Source of the DNA: an uncultured bacterium
GTDB lineage: Bacteria; Planctomycetota; UBA1135; GCA-002686595
Assembly (NCBI GenBank): GCA_902826945.1
Contig: CADEGS010000014.1
Span: 1 to 41,212 of the forward strand
DNA length: 41,212 nucleotides
Reading direction: 5' to 3'
The position numbers and the translations under genes are program-made. The notes under the pieces were generated by a model. It had not been told where the DNA came from and did no database searches. It was given only the letters and a program-made list of their open reading frames with translations. This document shows, in pieces, positions 8,347 through 18,330 of the stretch; position 1 is the first letter of the stretch, and the number at the start of each line of letters is the position of its first letter.

Positions 8347-9608
8347 CGCAGGCGCCCCGTGCGCAGCGAGTAGATGCGCGGCAGGTGCGCGGCGAGGAGC
8401 GTCCAGCGCCCGCCGCCGTCCGCGCTGCCCCACACCTCGCCCGAGGTCGTGCCGAAGTAGAGCCCGACGCGCGCGCCGTCGTCGGCCGCCAGCGCCTGGC
8501 GCAGGACCGTCCACCACGCGTTCGCGGGGGGCAGGCCGCGGTCCTGGCGCTGCCAGCTCCGGCCGCCGTCGCGCGTGACCCACACCGCCGGCCGCCCGCC
8601 GGGCGCGGTGCGCGGCCACAGGCTCGTGCCGTCCATCGGGAAGACCCACGCCGTGTCGGGATCGCGCGGGTGGGGGACGAGCGGGAAGCCGATGTCCCCG
8701 ATCGCCTTCGGCATGCGCTCGCCGATGCGCTCCCAGCGCTCGCCGCGGTCGCGGTCGAGGCGGTAGATGCCGCAGTGGTTCTGCTGGTACCAGCGGTCGG
8801 GCGCCGCGGGGTGCATGACCATGCAGTGCGGGTCGTGGCCGTAGAGGACGTCGGGGCTGGGCAGGAAGTCCGTCGCGATGCCGCGGTTGATCGGGAGCCA
8901 GGTGCGACCGCGGTCGCGGCTCTCGAAGGTGCCGCCGCTCGAGCACGAGACGCACAGGTGGCGCGCGTCGCGCGGGTCGACCTGGATCGAGTGCAGCACC
9001 GGGCCGTCGGGCGTGCCGTCGCGGCCGACGTTGACCCACGCCGACCAGCGCGGGTTCTGGTTGAAGCCGGCGACGCCGCGCCACGTGCGGCCGCCGTCGG
9101 CGCTCTCGAACAGGCCCTGCGGGCTCGTGCCGCAGTACCAGGTGTCCCGCTCGGCGGGGTGGCCGGGCTCGAGCCAGAAGTTCGTCTTGACGCTGTGGCC
9201 GGTCGAGGCGCGCGCGGCCTTGCCGCGCGGCGAGCGCGCCGTGCGCTTCGCGAAGCGCGGCGGGCGCGCGGCCTCGCTCCACGTGCGGCCGCCGTCGCGC
9301 GAGCGGTGGATCGTCGGGCCCAGGTGCCCGCCGGTCGCGCACAGGAGCAGCGTGCGCCCGTCGCGCGGGTCCAGGCGCAGGTCGTGCACGCGCGCGCCGA
9401 ACTGGAACGGGCCGCGCAGGCGCCAGCCCGCGCGCCCGGCGCCGCGCTCGAGCGCGAAGCCGCCCTTGGCGGTGCCGAGCAGGAGCACGAGCCGGCCGCC
9501 GCCGGTCGCGCGCCGGCGCGCCGGGGCGCGCGTCGCGCGCGCCTGCGTGCTCGCGCCGGCGGCGCGGGCGGTCTTCTTGCGGGTCGCGGTGCGCGTGGCG
9601 CTCGGCAT
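8343..9608 (-). CDS. BNR/Asp-box repeat beta-propeller protein (sialidase-like fold)
   Basis: The 421-residue protein contains five Asp-box motifs (S/T-x-D-x-G-x-x-W) at about residues 103-110, 169-176, 230-237, 345-352 and 395-402, which mark a six- or seven-bladed propeller like sialidases and the WD40/YVTN/BNR group. There is no signal peptide; instead residues 1-38 are an Arg/Ala/Thr-rich basic tail, so it appears cytoplasmic. The arginine triad of true sialidases is not evident, and I would not call it a glycosidase. HCMVMHP and QNHCGIYRLD carry clustered His/Cys residues that could bind metal. It overlaps by four bases the MoaD-like carrier gene, implying a functional pair. The real start could be downstream of the basic tail. 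Confidence 0.85.
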   Translation of the reverse strand: MPSATRTATRKKTARAAGASTQARATRAPARRRATGGGRLVLLLGTAKGGFALERGAGRAGWRLRGPFQFGARVHDLRLDPRDGRTLLLCATGGHLGPTIHRSRDGGRTWSEAARPPRFAKRTARSPRGKAARASTGHSVKTNFWLEPGHPAERDTWYCGTSPQGLFESADGGRTWRGVAGFNQNPRWSAWVNVGRDGTPDGPVLHSIQVDPRDARHLCVSCSSGGTFESRDRGRTWLPINRGIATDFLPSPDVLYGHDPHCMVMHPAAPDRWYQQNHCGIYRLDRDRGERWERIGERMPKAIGDIGFPLVPHPRDPDTAWVFPMDGTSLWPRTAPGGRPAVWVTRDGGRSWQRQDRGLPPANAWWTVLRQALAADDGARVGLYFGTTSGEVWGSADGGGRWTLLAAHLPRIYSLRTGRLR

Positions 9609-9683
9609 GGCGTCGGTCCTCGCTCGCGGAGTGCTGGTGGTGAGAGCGGCGCGCGCGCGGAGCGCTCGCGCTCGGGGCCGCGG

Positions 9684-9689
9684 AGGCTA
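9684..9689 (-). promoter_or_regulatory. Candidate -10 box of the BNR-MoaD unit
   Basis: TAGCCT on the minus strand, 75 bases before the BNR start, in the 127-base gap after the flotillin gene; CAGACG lies 17 bases further upstream. Weak, but one of the very few TA steps in this gap. Confidence 0.25.
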
Positions 9690-9735
9690 GCACGCGCTCC
9701 GCGCCCCGTCTGCGGCGCGCGGGCGCGCCGCGCCG

Positions 9736-11394
9736 TCAGGCCTGCGCGCCGGAGGGCGGCTCCGCGCCCGGCTTCGCGCCGGCGGCCGCGGCGGCGCTCG
9801 CGGCGGCGCCTGCGCCGGCGGGCTCGCCGTCCGCCGTGGACGGATCGACGCGCAGCTTGCCGAAGTACTCGGGCATGTCCACGCCGCCCACGTCGCGCAG
9901 GAGCTGCATCACCGGCGGCAGCGAGCCGGCCAGGCCGCGCAGGAAGCCGGCCGCCGCGTTCTGGCCCTGGCCCGCGTCCCACACGACGACCTTGTCGAAC
10001 TTCACGTTCGCGATCGCCTGCGCGGAGGTCTGGGCCAGCTTCTCGACGTGCTCGAGCATCAGCATCTGGAACGCCGGCTGCGCGCCGCCGCAGGCGTCCA
10101 CGATGCGCTTCAGGCCGTCGGCCTTCTTGGCCAGGATCTCGAACTGGCCGCGCGCCTCCGCCTCGAGGCGGGCGAAGATCGCCGACGCCTCGCCCTCGGC
10201 TTCCAGCCGGCGCATCTGGGCCTGCGCCTCGGCGTCCACGATCGTCTTGGCCTTCTCGGCGCGCGAGACCGCCTCGAGCTCGGCGCGCTTCTCGGCCTCG
10301 ACCTTCTTGGCCTTGGCCTCGGCCGCGCGCGCCTCGGCCAGGAACTGCGCCTCGGACACGGCGGCGTCGGCCTCGCGCTTGCGCGTCTCCGCGCGCTGGT
10401 AGGCGTCCGCCTCCTGCACGCGCAGGTCGGCGTTGACCACGGCGATGCGCGCCTTGGCCTCGTTCTCGCCGCTGACGGCCTTGGCGTCGGCGTCGGCGAC
10501 CTTGATGCGCATCTCGCGCTGGCGATCGCGCAGGAGCGACTCCTGCTCGAACTGCGCGCTCTGCTCGCCGAGGATCTTCTCCTTGTCGAGCTCGGCCAGG
10601 CGCACGGCGCGCTCGCGCTCGGCCTCCTTGGTGCCGATGTCGCGCACCTTGTCGGCGTTGGCCACCTCGATCGCCTTCTCGCGATCGGCCGCGGCCACGC
10701 CGATCGCGCCCAGCTTGTCCTGCTCGGCGACGTCGATCTCGGCCTGCTTGATCGCCGTCGCGGCCGCCTTGCGGCCGATGGCCTCGATGTAGCCGGACTC
10801 GTCGGTGATGTCCTTGATGTTGACGTTGATCAGCACCAGCCCGATCTTCGCCAGCTCGGGCTCGAGCGAGCTCTGCACCTTGGCCAGGAACGTGTCGCGG
10901 TCGCGGTTGATCTCCTCGATGCGCATCGAGGCGATCACCTGGCGCAGCTGGCCGAAGATGATGTCCTCGGCCTGCTTCATGATGTCCGCCGTCTTCAGGC
11001 CCAGGAGGCGGATGGCCGCGTGGTTCATCGTCTCCTCCTCGGTGCCGATCGCGACGGTGAAGACGCTCGGCACCGAGACGCGGATGTTCTCCATCGAGAG
11101 CGCGCCCTGCAGCGGGATCTCGATCTGCATCGGGTCCAGCGAGAGGTACTCGTAGTCCTGCAAGAGCGGCCACACGAAGGCGCCGCCGCCGTGCAGCGTG
11201 CGCGAGGACTGGCCCTTGGCCGTGCGGCCGTAGATGACCAGGATGCGGTTGCTCGGGCAGCGCTTGAAGCGGCGCGAGAACGCCGCCAGCAGGCTGAGGA
11301 ACACGACCGGGACCGCGAGCACCAGGATCGTGAACGGCGTGCTCCAGCCCAGGAGCTGGACCGCCAGGACGGGCGCGCAGGGAAGAGGCGTCAT
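9736..11394 (-). CDS. Flotillin family protein (SPFH domain, FloT/YqiK-like)
   Basis: The 552-residue membrane-associated scaffold has one N-terminal hydrophobic segment (about residues 16-38) followed by NRILVIYGR, an SPFH/band-7 domain (about 50-230, with MNHAAIRLLGL and a long VLINVNIKDITDESGYIEAIG segment), and a long Ala/Glu/Lys coiled coil (about 230-430) with the EA-rich repeats typical of flotillins. The C-terminal region (VEKLAQTSAQAIANVKFDKVVVWD) is the usual oligomerisation end; a Pro/Ala-rich tail follows. Flotillins organise membrane microdomains and influence membrane fluidity. It starts 18 bases after the NfeD-like gene with a GGAG site about ten bases before ATG, so the two form an operon as in Bacillus yuaF-floT. 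Length agrees with bacterial flotillins of 500-550 residues. Confidence 0.93.
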   Translation of the reverse strand: MTPLPCAPVLAVQLLGWSTPFTILVLAVPVVFLSLLAAFSRRFKRCPSNRILVIYGRTAKGQSSRTLHGGGAFVWPLLQDYEYLSLDPMQIEIPLQGALSMENIRVSVPSVFTVAIGTEEETMNHAAIRLLGLKTADIMKQAEDIIFGQLRQVIASMRIEEINRDRDTFLAKVQSSLEPELAKIGLVLINVNIKDITDESGYIEAIGRKAAATAIKQAEIDVAEQDKLGAIGVAAADREKAIEVANADKVRDIGTKEAERERAVRLAELDKEKILGEQSAQFEQESLLRDRQREMRIKVADADAKAVSGENEAKARIAVVNADLRVQEADAYQRAETRKREADAAVSEAQFLAEARAAEAKAKKVEAEKRAELEAVSRAEKAKTIVDAEAQAQMRRLEAEGEASAIFARLEAEARGQFEILAKKADGLKRIVDACGGAQPAFQMLMLEHVEKLAQTSAQAIANVKFDKVVVWDAGQGQNAAAGFLRGLAGSLPPVMQLLRDVGGVDMPEYFGKLRVDPSTADGEPAGAGAAASAAAAAGAKPGAEPPSGAQA

Positions 11395-11412
11395 CGGAGG
11401 CTCCGCGGGGGG

Positions 11413-12021
11413 TCAGTCGAGGGCCGAGACCTCGAAGGTGGTGGGGGAGATGCGCCGCTCGACGCGGCAGGCGCTGCCGGTCGGCAGCTCGTCGCCGCCC
11501 GTCATCGCCTCGAGCTCGAGGCTGCGCCCGGCGACGGAGACGGTGATCTTGCCCTTGCCGGAGCGGCGCGCGGGCACGCGCAGGTAGACCTGCGCCGGCC
11601 GGCCGACGGCCTGGTCGAGGTCGGCGGTGCCGCTCGTGGTCATGCGCGCGAACATGCGCATCAGCGAGGCGACGGCGAGCATCGCGGTGAGCCCCGCGCC
11701 GAAGGCCGCGCCCGCGGCGGCCGCGGGGTGCCAGCCGGCCTCCGTGCCGGTCCAGCCGACCAGCCCGAAGAACGTCAGGAAGGCGGCGATCGTGCGCACC
11801 GAGAGCACCTGCAGGCCGCCGCCCTCGTGACCGTCGGCGACGTCGGTCGAGACGTCGGGATCGGCGTCGTGGTCGCCGCCGAGGCCGAACAGGTGCAGGC
11901 CGGTCTGGCCCAGGATCACGGTGCCGCCCGCGATCGCGCAGGCGACGTAGACCTTCATCAGGGGCCACTCGGAGAGGTGCTCCCGGGCCCACGAGAGGAT
12001 CGACTTCCAGAAGTCCTGCAT
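11413..12021 (-). CDS. NfeD-like membrane protein, flotillin partner
   Basis: The 202-residue protein has hydrophobic helices at about residues 24-46, 70-92 and 98-120, a His/Asp-rich loop ([11 protein letters not shown]) between the first two, and a C-terminal soluble domain of about 70 residues ([20 protein letters not shown], then [12 protein letters not shown]). That domain has the small beta-barrel (OB-fold) pattern of short NfeD and YuaF/YqiJ proteins. Such proteins are encoded next to flotillins and are thought to work with them in membrane domain organisation. Here it precedes the flotillin by 18 bases on the same strand, which supports the call more strongly than the sequence alone. 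No serine protease domain is fused, so it is the short NfeD form. Confidence 0.8.
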   Translation of the reverse strand: MQDFWKSILSWAREHLSEWPLMKVYVACAIAGGTVILGQTGLHLFGLGGDHDADPDVSTDVADGHEGGGLQVLSVRTIAAFLTFFGLVGWTGTEAGWHPAAAAGAAFGAGLTAMLAVASLMRMFARMTTSGTADLDQAVGRPAQVYLRVPARRSGKGKITVSVAGRSLELEAMTGGDELPTGSACRVERRISPTTFEVSALD

Positions 12022-12052
12022 GGCGGTTCCCCCTGCGCCGCGGCGCGCGCGG

Positions 12053-12081
12053 ATGATACCGCCCGCGGCGCGCGGCTCCAG
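12053..12081 (-). promoter_or_regulatory. Candidate promoter of the NfeD-flotillin operon
   Basis: Minus strand: CTGGAG (12081-12076), 17-base spacer, TATCAT (12058-12053, five of six bases of TATAAT). The start codon is 31 bases downstream. It lies in the 187-base divergent gap shared with the M64 peptidase gene, which otherwise holds only G+C-rich sequence. Confidence 0.4.
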
Positions 12082-12194
12082 GCGCGGCGCGCCGGGCCGT
12101 CGCGGGCCGGAGCGTCCGGCCGGCCGCGCGGCGCGCTACGCGCTGCTTACGGGGGCCGGCCGCCTTCGCGCGCTCGCCCGCGTCGCGAGGGCGC

Positions 12195-12200
12195 TACTCT
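12195..12200 (+). promoter_or_regulatory. Candidate -10 box of the M64 peptidase gene
   Basis: TACTCT, ending eight bases before ATG 12209. Position implies a leaderless or near-leaderless transcript; no purine-rich ribosome site is present before the ATG. Confidence 0.35.
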
Positions 12201-12208
12201 CTGCCTCC

Positions 12209-13612
12209 ATGTGGTGCTGCTTGCCCCTCCTGCTCGCCCTCCAGTCGGCCGCGGATCCCTTCGACCAGCGCTTCACGGGGCGCACGCTGCGCTTCGACTA
12301 CGTGCACGCGGGCGCGCGCGGCGCCGAGACGATCAGCCCCGACGGGCTGCGCCTCGAGGGGGCCTGGGCGGGCAGCCGCACGCAGCTCGTGGACTCCGAC
12401 GAGCTCGGCAAGTACCGCTTCGAGGTGCGCGAGGCCGGGAGCGGCGCGCTGCTCTTCGCGCGCGGCTTCGCCAGCATCTACGGCGAGTGGGAGACGAGCG
12501 CCGAGGCCGAGACGCTCTCGCGCGCCTTCCAGGAGTCGCAGCGCTTCCCGCAGCCGCGCGCGCCGGTGCGGCTCGCGCTCGCCAAGCGCCAGGACGAGGG
12601 CGGCTGGCGCGAGGTCTTCGCGCAGGAGGTCGAGCCCTCCGGCCGCTTCGTGGACGAGAGCCCGGTCGCCGCCGTCGGCACGCTCGCGACGCTGGCGGAC
12701 GGCGGCCCGCCCGCGACGACGCTCGACCTCCTGGTGCTGGCCGAGGGCTACCAGGAGCGCGCGCACGAGAAGTTCGACCGCGACGCGCGCCGCCTGGTCG
12801 AGGCGCTGCTCGCGACGGAGCCCTTCGCGCGCCACCGCGCCGACGTCAGCGTGCGCACGCTGTTCGTGCCGAGCGCCGAGCAGGGCATCTCCGACCCGCG
12901 CAAGGGCGTCTGGCGGCGCACGCCGCTCGGGTGCTCCTTCAACGCCTTCGACAGCGACCGCTACGTCCTGACCTTCGCCGACCGCGCGCTGCGCGAGCTC
13001 GCGGCGCAGGCGCCCTGCGACGCGCTGGTGCTGCTCTTCGACGCGCGCAAGTACGGCGGCGGCGGGATCTACAACCTGTGGGCGACCTGCGCGGCGGACA
13101 CCGAGCCGGCCGCGTACGTGTTCGTGCACGAGCTCGGCCACAGCTTCGCCGGGCTGGGCGACGAGTACTACTCGTCGCAGGTCGCCTACGAGGACTTCGC
13201 GCCGGCCGGCAGCGAGCCCTGGGAGCCGAACGTGACGGCGCTCGTCGACCCCGCGCGGCTCAAGTGGCGCGACCTGGTCGAGCCGGGCACGCCGCTGCCG
13301 ACGCCCTGGGACCAGGCCGGCTACGACGCGCTCGACCTGGCCTACCAGGCGAAGCGCGGCGCGCTCCTGCGCCAGGGCGGGAGCGAGGAGGCGAGCGAGG
13401 CCCTGATGCGCGAGATCAAGGCGCAGACCGCGCCGCTGCTCGCCGCGCAGGCGCACGCCGCGCGCGTCGGCGCCTTCGAGGGCGCCCTCTACCAGGCCCG
13501 CGGGCTGTACCGGCCCGAGGTCGACTGCATCATGTTCACGCGCAACCCGAGCGCCTTCTGCCGGGTGTGCGAGCGCGCCGTCGAGCGCGCGATCGAGCGC
13601 TTCACGCGCTGA
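12209..13612 (+). CDS. Secreted M64-family zinc metallopeptidase (IgA peptidase M64-like)
   Basis: The 467-residue protein has a short signal peptide (MWCCLPLLLALQSA) and the two-part layout of M64 peptidases: an N-terminal beta domain (residues about 20-170) and a metalloprotease domain. The zinc motif HELGHSFAGLGDEY supplies His307, Glu308, His311 and probably Asp318. LLVLAEGYQ marks the entry to the catalytic domain and IMFTRNPSAFCRVCE, close to the C-terminus, matches the family's conserved Cys-containing end. The founding member cleaves IgA, but environmental relatives are general secreted peptidases. ATG 12209 is chosen because it gives the signal peptide; the open frame extends upstream without protein-like content. 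The tricorn-like protease gene starts 37 bases after its stop, so they are likely co-transcribed proteolytic enzymes. Confidence 0.9.
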   Translation: MWCCLPLLLALQSAADPFDQRFTGRTLRFDYVHAGARGAETISPDGLRLEGAWAGSRTQLVDSDELGKYRFEVREAGSGALLFARGFASIYGEWETSAEAETLSRAFQESQRFPQPRAPVRLALAKRQDEGGWREVFAQEVEPSGRFVDESPVAAVGTLATLADGGPPATTLDLLVLAEGYQERAHEKFDRDARRLVEALLATEPFARHRADVSVRTLFVPSAEQGISDPRKGVWRRTPLGCSFNAFDSDRYVLTFADRALRELAAQAPCDALVLLFDARKYGGGGIYNLWATCAADTEPAAYVFVHELGHSFAGLGDEYYSSQVAYEDFAPAGSEPWEPNVTALVDPARLKWRDLVEPGTPLPTPWDQAGYDALDLAYQAKRGALLRQGGSEEASEALMREIKAQTAPLLAAQAHAARVGAFEGALYQARGLYRPEVDCIMFTRNPSAFCRVCERAVERAIERFTR

Positions 13613-13649
13613 CCCGAGCCGCCCCTCGACCCGAGGAACGCCGCCTGCC

Positions 13650-16600
13650 ATGCCCACGCTCCGCCCGCTCTGCCACGTCCTGCTCTCCGTCCTCGCGCTC
13701 TCCGGCCCCGCGCTCGCGCAGGGACCGACGAAGCTCCTGCGCTTCCCCGACGTGCACGGGGAGCGCGTCGTGTTCTGCCACGGCGGCGACCTGTGGCTCG
13801 CGCCGGCGAGCGGCGGCACCGCGCGCCGCCTGACCGCGCACCCGGGGATCGAGGTCTTCCCGAAGTTCTCGCCCGACGGGACGTGGATCGCGTTCACGGG
13901 CCAGTACGACGGCGACGAGCAGGTGTACGTGATCCCGAGCGAGGGCGGGGTGCCGCGCCAGCTCACCTTCTACCCCGCGCGCGGGCCGCTGCCGCAGCGC
14001 TGGGGCTTCGACCACCAGGTCCACGGCTGGACCGGCGACGGCCGGCGCGTGCTGTTCCGCTCGCTGCGCGAGGGCTGGAGCCTGACCGACACGCGGCTCT
14101 TCACCGTCGGGCTGGAGGGCGACCTGCCGCGGCCGCTCGACGTGCCCGTCGCCGGCGGGGGCGAGCTCTCGCCCGACGACGAGCGGCTGGTCTACTCGCC
14201 GCTGACGCGCGACTTCCGCACCTGGAAGCGCTACCAGGGCGGCTGGGCCCAAGATCTCTACGTCTTCGACTTCGCGCGGCGCACGCTCGCGCCGGTCGCG
14301 CACAGCGTGCGCACCGAGCGCGACCCGATGTGGATCGACGGCAAGGTGTGGTTCGCCTCCGACCGCGACGGCACGCTGGACCTGTACGTCTTCGACCCGG
14401 CCTCGGGCGCGGTCGAGCAGCGCACGCACGGCGACCGCTGGGACGTGCGCTGGCCCAGCCGCGGCGAGGACGGCGAGATCGTGTACGAGCTGGCGGGCGA
14501 GCTCGAGATCTACGACACGCGCGGCGGCGGCGTGCGTCACCTGTCGATCGTCGTGCCCGACGACGGCCTGCACACGCGGCCGGCGACCGTGTCGGCCGCC
14601 GGGCACGTCGAGTCCTACGCGCTCAGCCCCGCGGGCGAGCGCGCGCTCTTCGCCGCGCGCGGCGAGGTGTTCAGCGCGCCGATCGAGCACGGCCCGACGC
14701 GCGACCTGACGCGCACGCCGGGCGCGCACGAGCGCTCGGCGGTGTGGTCGCCCGACGGACGGCAGGTGGCCTTCCTCTCCGACGCCAGCGGCGAGGAGGA
14801 GATCTGGCTCGCGGCGCAGGACGGCCTCTCCGCGCCGCGCCAGCTCACGCGCGGCGGGAGCGAGCGGCGCAGCGGGCTCCTGTGGTCGCCCGACGGCAAG
14901 CAGATCGCCTTCGGCGAGAAGAGCGGCTGGATCAAGCTCGCCGACGCCGCGACGGGCGCGATCGTGGACGTGGCGCGCGACCGCTCGGGCAACGCGGGCG
15001 ACTACGCCTGGTCGCCCGACTCGCGCTGGCTGGCCTTCAGCCTGCAGGGCGAGAACAACCTGCGCTCGATCGCGATCTGGGGGCTCGAGGACCGCACGCT
15101 GCACCCGGTCACGTCCGAGCTCTTCGACGCCACCGAGCCGGTCTTCGATCCGGGCGGCAAGTACCTGTGGTTCCTCTCGCAACGGACGTTCGAGCCGCAG
15201 CTCGCCGGCTTCGAGTGGAACTACGCCGTCGCGCGCTCGACGGGCGTCTTCTCGCTCGCGCTGCGCAGGGACGTGCCGCATCCCTTCCCGCCGCGCAGCG
15301 ACGAGGTCAAGCCCGCCGGCGCCGACGACGCGAAGAAGGACGAGGCCGAGGAGGAGGGCCAGGGCGAGGCGGACGCGGGCGGCGCGCCGCCGGCGGTCGC
15401 GCCGGTCGCGATCGACTGGGAGGGCCTGGCGCAGCGCGTCGCGCCGCTGCCGGTCGAGGCCGACAACCTCTCGAACCTGGCCGCCAACGCGAAGCACCTC
15501 TTCTGGATCGTCTCGGGCGCCGGCTACTACGGGCGCGACGGCGAGCGGCCGAGCACGCTGATGGCGTTCTCGATCGAGGAGCGCGAGGCCGAGCCGCTGG
15601 TCGAGGACTGCGGCGGCTACGCGCTGAGCGCCGACGGCGAGAAGTGCCTGGCGCAGAAGGGCGACGCGTTCGTGCTCGTCGACGCGAAGAAGGGCGGCAA
15701 GGGCTCGGCCAAGGACGTCTCGACCGGCGGGCTGCGCTGCCTGCGCGACCCGCTGCCGGAGTTCCGCCAGATCTTCGCCGAGGTGTGGCGGCGCTACCGC
15801 GACTACTTCTACGTGCCGAACATGCACGGCTACGACTGGGAGGCGCTGCGCGCGCAGTACGAGCCGCTGCTCGAGCACGTCGCGCACCGCGCGGACCTGA
15901 ACTACGTGCTGGGCGAGATGGTGTCCGAGCTGAACATCGGCCACGCCTACGTCAGCGGCGGCGAGTGGGAGGAGCCGGAGCGCGTGCCCGTGGCGCTGCT
16001 CGGCGCGACCTTCGCGCTCGACGCGGCGTCCGGCCGCTACCGCATCGCGCACGTCCTGCCCGGGCAGAACGAGGAGGAGCGCTACCGCTCGCCCCTGACG
16101 GAGGTCGGCGTGGACGCGCGCGAGGGCGACTGGTTGCTGGCGATCGACGGCCGGCCGCTGGGCGCCTCGGACAACCCCTACCGGCTGCTGCGCGGCAAGG
16201 CCGACCAGCCCGTGGAGCTCTCGCTCTCGTCCGCGCCGGACGGCAGCGGGGCGCGCTCGGTGCGCGTGCGCCCGCGCAGGAGCGAGAGCGAGCTCTACTA
16301 CCTCGAGTACGTGCTCCGGAACCGCGCGCGCGTCGAGCGGCTCTCGGGCGGACGCCTCGGCTACCTGCACGTGCCCGACATGGGCGCGAACGGCATCCGC
16401 GAGTTCATCAAGTGGTACTACGGCCAGGTCCGCAAGGAGGCCCTGGTCGTGGACGACCGCAACAACGGCGGCGGCAACGTCTCGCAGATGCTGATCGAGC
16501 GCCTGTCGCGCAAGCTGCTCTCGACCGGCTTCGCGCGCAACAGCGACTACACGGAGACCTATCCGTCGGTGGTGTTCACCGGCCCGATGGCGTGCCTGCT

Positions 16601-16958
16601 CAACGAGAACTCGGCCTCGGACGGCGACATCTTCCCCTGGATGTTCCGCGAGGCGGGCCTCGGCAAGCTGATCGGCAAGCGCTCGTGGGGCGGCGTGGTC
16701 GGGATCTCCGGCCACGGACCGCTGATCGACGGCGGCTCGGTCTCGGTGCCGGAGTTCGGCAACAACGCGGCCGACGGCTCGTGGGCGGTCGAGGGCCACG
16801 GCGTGGACCCCGACATCGTGGTCGAGAACGACGCGCTCTCGATCCTGGACGGCCGCGACCCGCAGCTCGAGAAGGCGGTCGAGGTCCTGCTCGAGGAGCT
16901 CGCGACGCGCTCGGCCGCGCTCCCGAAGCGCCCGCCGCCGCCCGTCAAGACCCGCTGA
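13650..16958 (+). CDS. Tricorn-like S41 serine protease with TolB-type propeller
   Basis: The 1102-residue protein begins with a Sec signal (cleavage after ALA, about residue 23), so this tricorn relative is periplasmic. Order: a TolB/WD40-like beta-propeller (about 25-330, with [10 protein letters not shown]), a second propeller (about 330-540, [20 protein letters not shown]), an Ala/Glu/Lys-rich linker (about 555-580), a helical C1 region, a PDZ-like segment (about 780-880) and the S41 core. Catalytic candidates are His765 in NIGHAYV, the Ser of NSASDGD (Ser988 or Ser990) and Glu1048 in [10 protein letters not shown]. In Thermoplasma tricorn a Ser precedes the catalytic His; here it is Gly. 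The family degrades oligopeptides of 6-12 residues. GAGGAA at 13633-13638 is a suitable ribosome site for ATG 13650. Confidence 0.93.
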   Translation: MPTLRPLCHVLLSVLALSGPALAQGPTKLLRFPDVHGERVVFCHGGDLWLAPASGGTARRLTAHPGIEVFPKFSPDGTWIAFTGQYDGDEQVYVIPSEGGVPRQLTFYPARGPLPQRWGFDHQVHGWTGDGRRVLFRSLREGWSLTDTRLFTVGLEGDLPRPLDVPVAGGGELSPDDERLVYSPLTRDFRTWKRYQGGWAQDLYVFDFARRTLAPVAHSVRTERDPMWIDGKVWFASDRDGTLDLYVFDPASGAVEQRTHGDRWDVRWPSRGEDGEIVYELAGELEIYDTRGGGVRHLSIVVPDDGLHTRPATVSAAGHVESYALSPAGERALFAARGEVFSAPIEHGPTRDLTRTPGAHERSAVWSPDGRQVAFLSDASGEEEIWLAAQDGLSAPRQLTRGGSERRSGLLWSPDGKQIAFGEKSGWIKLADAATGAIVDVARDRSGNAGDYAWSPDSRWLAFSLQGENNLRSIAIWGLEDRTLHPVTSELFDATEPVFDPGGKYLWFLSQRTFEPQLAGFEWNYAVARSTGVFSLALRRDVPHPFPPRSDEVKPAGADDAKKDEAEEEGQGEADAGGAPPAVAPVAIDWEGLAQRVAPLPVEADNLSNLAANAKHLFWIVSGAGYYGRDGERPSTLMAFSIEEREAEPLVEDCGGYALSADGEKCLAQKGDAFVLVDAKKGGKGSAKDVSTGGLRCLRDPLPEFRQIFAEVWRRYRDYFYVPNMHGYDWEALRAQYEPLLEHVAHRADLNYVLGEMVSELNIGHAYVSGGEWEEPERVPVALLGATFALDAASGRYRIAHVLPGQNEEERYRSPLTEVGVDAREGDWLLAIDGRPLGASDNPYRLLRGKADQPVELSLSSAPDGSGARSVRVRPRRSESELYYLEYVLRNRARVERLSGGRLGYLHVPDMGANGIREFIKWYYGQVRKEALVVDDRNNGGGNVSQMLIERLSRKLLSTGFARNSDYTETYPSVVFTGPMACLLNENSASDGDIFPWMFREAGLGKLIGKRSWGGVVGISGHGPLIDGGSVSVPEFGNNAADGSWAVEGHGVDPDIVVENDALSILDGRDPQLEKAVEVLLEELATRSAALPKRPPPPVKTR

Positions 16959-16974
16959 TCCGCCCGTCCCCTCG

Positions 16975-18258
16975 TCACCGGCCGCCGGCCGGCACGAGAG
17001 CGGCCGGGTGTCCGGGTGCGTAGCGCTCGACGTCGAGCAGCACGGGGCGGTCGGCGGTCTCGCGCGGGAAGCGGAAGGGGCTGACGAAGCGCCAGACGGT
17101 CTCGCCCGCGGGCGTCACCTCGAAGGCCTGCGCGCGCAGCGATTCGGCGATCAGCGTGTTGCCGTTCGGCAGGCGCTGCGCCGAGCCGAGCACGTGCGAG
17201 AGGAAGCCGTTCCGCTCGTCGCCGCGCCAGGCCCAGACGATCTCCTGCGTGAAGGGGTCGATCTCGAGCACGCGCGCCCAGGGCGCGGCGCCCTGGTTGT
17301 CGAAGAGCAGGACGTGCCCGTTCGCGAGCGCCGAGGCCGCGTGCTGGCGATGCCACTTGCCGGTCAGCGCCCACGCCACGCGCCCGGTCTCGAGGTCCAC
17401 GATCGCCAGCGCGTCCAGGCCCCACACCGAGACCAGCGCGCGGCCGGCGGCGAAGAGCGGCGAGGCCCGCTCCAGCCCGCCCCCGAGCAGCTGCAGGGAG
17501 TTCGTGTGGAACACGTCGCCGCCCGCGGCGGCCTTGCAGAGCAGCGGCGCGTACTCCGATTCCGCGAAGGCGTCGAGCAGGGACAGCCGCCCGAGCTCGC
17601 GCCCGCCTGCGTCGAGGTGCACCAGGAAGTCCTCCAGCGTCGGGCGCTCGGCGCTGAACGCGGGCACGACGCGGCTCTGGCTCGCCAGCACCCAGAGCGT
17701 GCCGTCCTCCGCCACGTCGAGGTCGTGGTGGAAGGGGCCGACGCGGCTCCACAGGAGCCGCGAGTCGCGGTCGAGCGCGATCAGCCCGCGCTGGTCGAAG
17801 AGCGCCAGGCAGCGCCCGTCGTCGAGCAGCCGCGCGCGGCGCCAGTTGCCCTCGCGGTCGTCGCGCGAGCCCGGCACGGCCGACCACGGATAGCGCCAGG
17901 CGTGCAGCGTCGCGCCGCGCTCGTCCACGAGCAGCGCCTGCGCCGCGTGGCTGGCGAGCACCAGCGTCGCGCCGGGCGCGCTCCGCTCGGGGTCGTGCAG
18001 CGTCACGCCCTCGTCCGCGCCGCTCGCGCGCGCCGTCTGCCCGGCGTAGCCGACCTTCTCGAGCTCCTCCATCAACGCGTCGGGCGTCGCGCGCGGGAGC
18101 GCCACGTAGCGCGGATCGGCCGGGAACGGCGGGACGTCCGCGGCGCCGCCCGGGCGCCCGGGCCCGCCGCCGCGCGCGGCGAGGAAGCCGCAGGCGGCGC
18201 CGCACGCGAGGAGCAGCGCGCCGCGGGCGAGCCGCGGCAGGGGCCGTGGGCGGGACAT
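16975..18258 (-). CDS. Arylsulfotransferase (ASST)-like membrane-anchored protein
   Basis: The 427-residue product has a hydrophobic N-terminal segment (about residues 10-30, [19 protein letters not shown]) that anchors or exports it. The rest is a propeller of the arylsulfate sulfotransferase type: repeated strands ending in residues such as [54 protein letters not shown] and GETVWRF. The HHD and SH positions correspond to the regions that hold the catalytic histidines in E. coli ASST, but I cannot prove equivalence. ASSTs move sulfate between phenols without PAPS in the periplasm; many relatives are uncharacterised. ATG 18258 is preferred to ATG 18288, which adds only a basic leader. It is 72 bases downstream of the nucleotidyltransferase fusion on the same strand and may belong to a glycan-modification unit. 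Confidence 0.75.
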   Translation of the reverse strand: MSRPRPLPRLARGALLLACGAACGFLAARGGGPGRPGGAADVPPFPADPRYVALPRATPDALMEELEKVGYAGQTARASGADEGVTLHDPERSAPGATLVLASHAAQALLVDERGATLHAWRYPWSAVPGSRDDREGNWRRARLLDDGRCLALFDQRGLIALDRDSRLLWSRVGPFHHDLDVAEDGTLWVLASQSRVVPAFSAERPTLEDFLVHLDAGGRELGRLSLLDAFAESEYAPLLCKAAAGGDVFHTNSLQLLGGGLERASPLFAAGRALVSVWGLDALAIVDLETGRVAWALTGKWHRQHAASALANGHVLLFDNQGAAPWARVLEIDPFTQEIVWAWRGDERNGFLSHVLGSAQRLPNGNTLIAESLRAQAFEVTPAGETVWRFVSPFRFPRETADRPVLLDVERYAPGHPAALVPAGGR

Positions 18259-18330
18259 CGCGAGATCGCGCGCGGGTCGCCGGCGCACGCCGCGCGCGTC
18301 GCCGGACGGTAGGCGGCCCGGCCGCGCCGG

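Noticed and set aside
8343..9608. BNR protein as a true secreted sialidase
   Set aside because: No signal peptide and no visible arginine triad or RIP motif; only the propeller fold is supported.
7886..11992. 1368-codon minus-strand frame covering the BNR, flotillin and NfeD genes
   Set aside because: Arg/Ala/Pro-rich composition without motifs; it is the shifted-frame shadow of three well-supported genes in high G+C DNA.
13602..16799. 1065-codon frame antisense to the tricorn-like gene
   Set aside because: Composition of a codon-position shadow; the plus-strand protein has full domain architecture.
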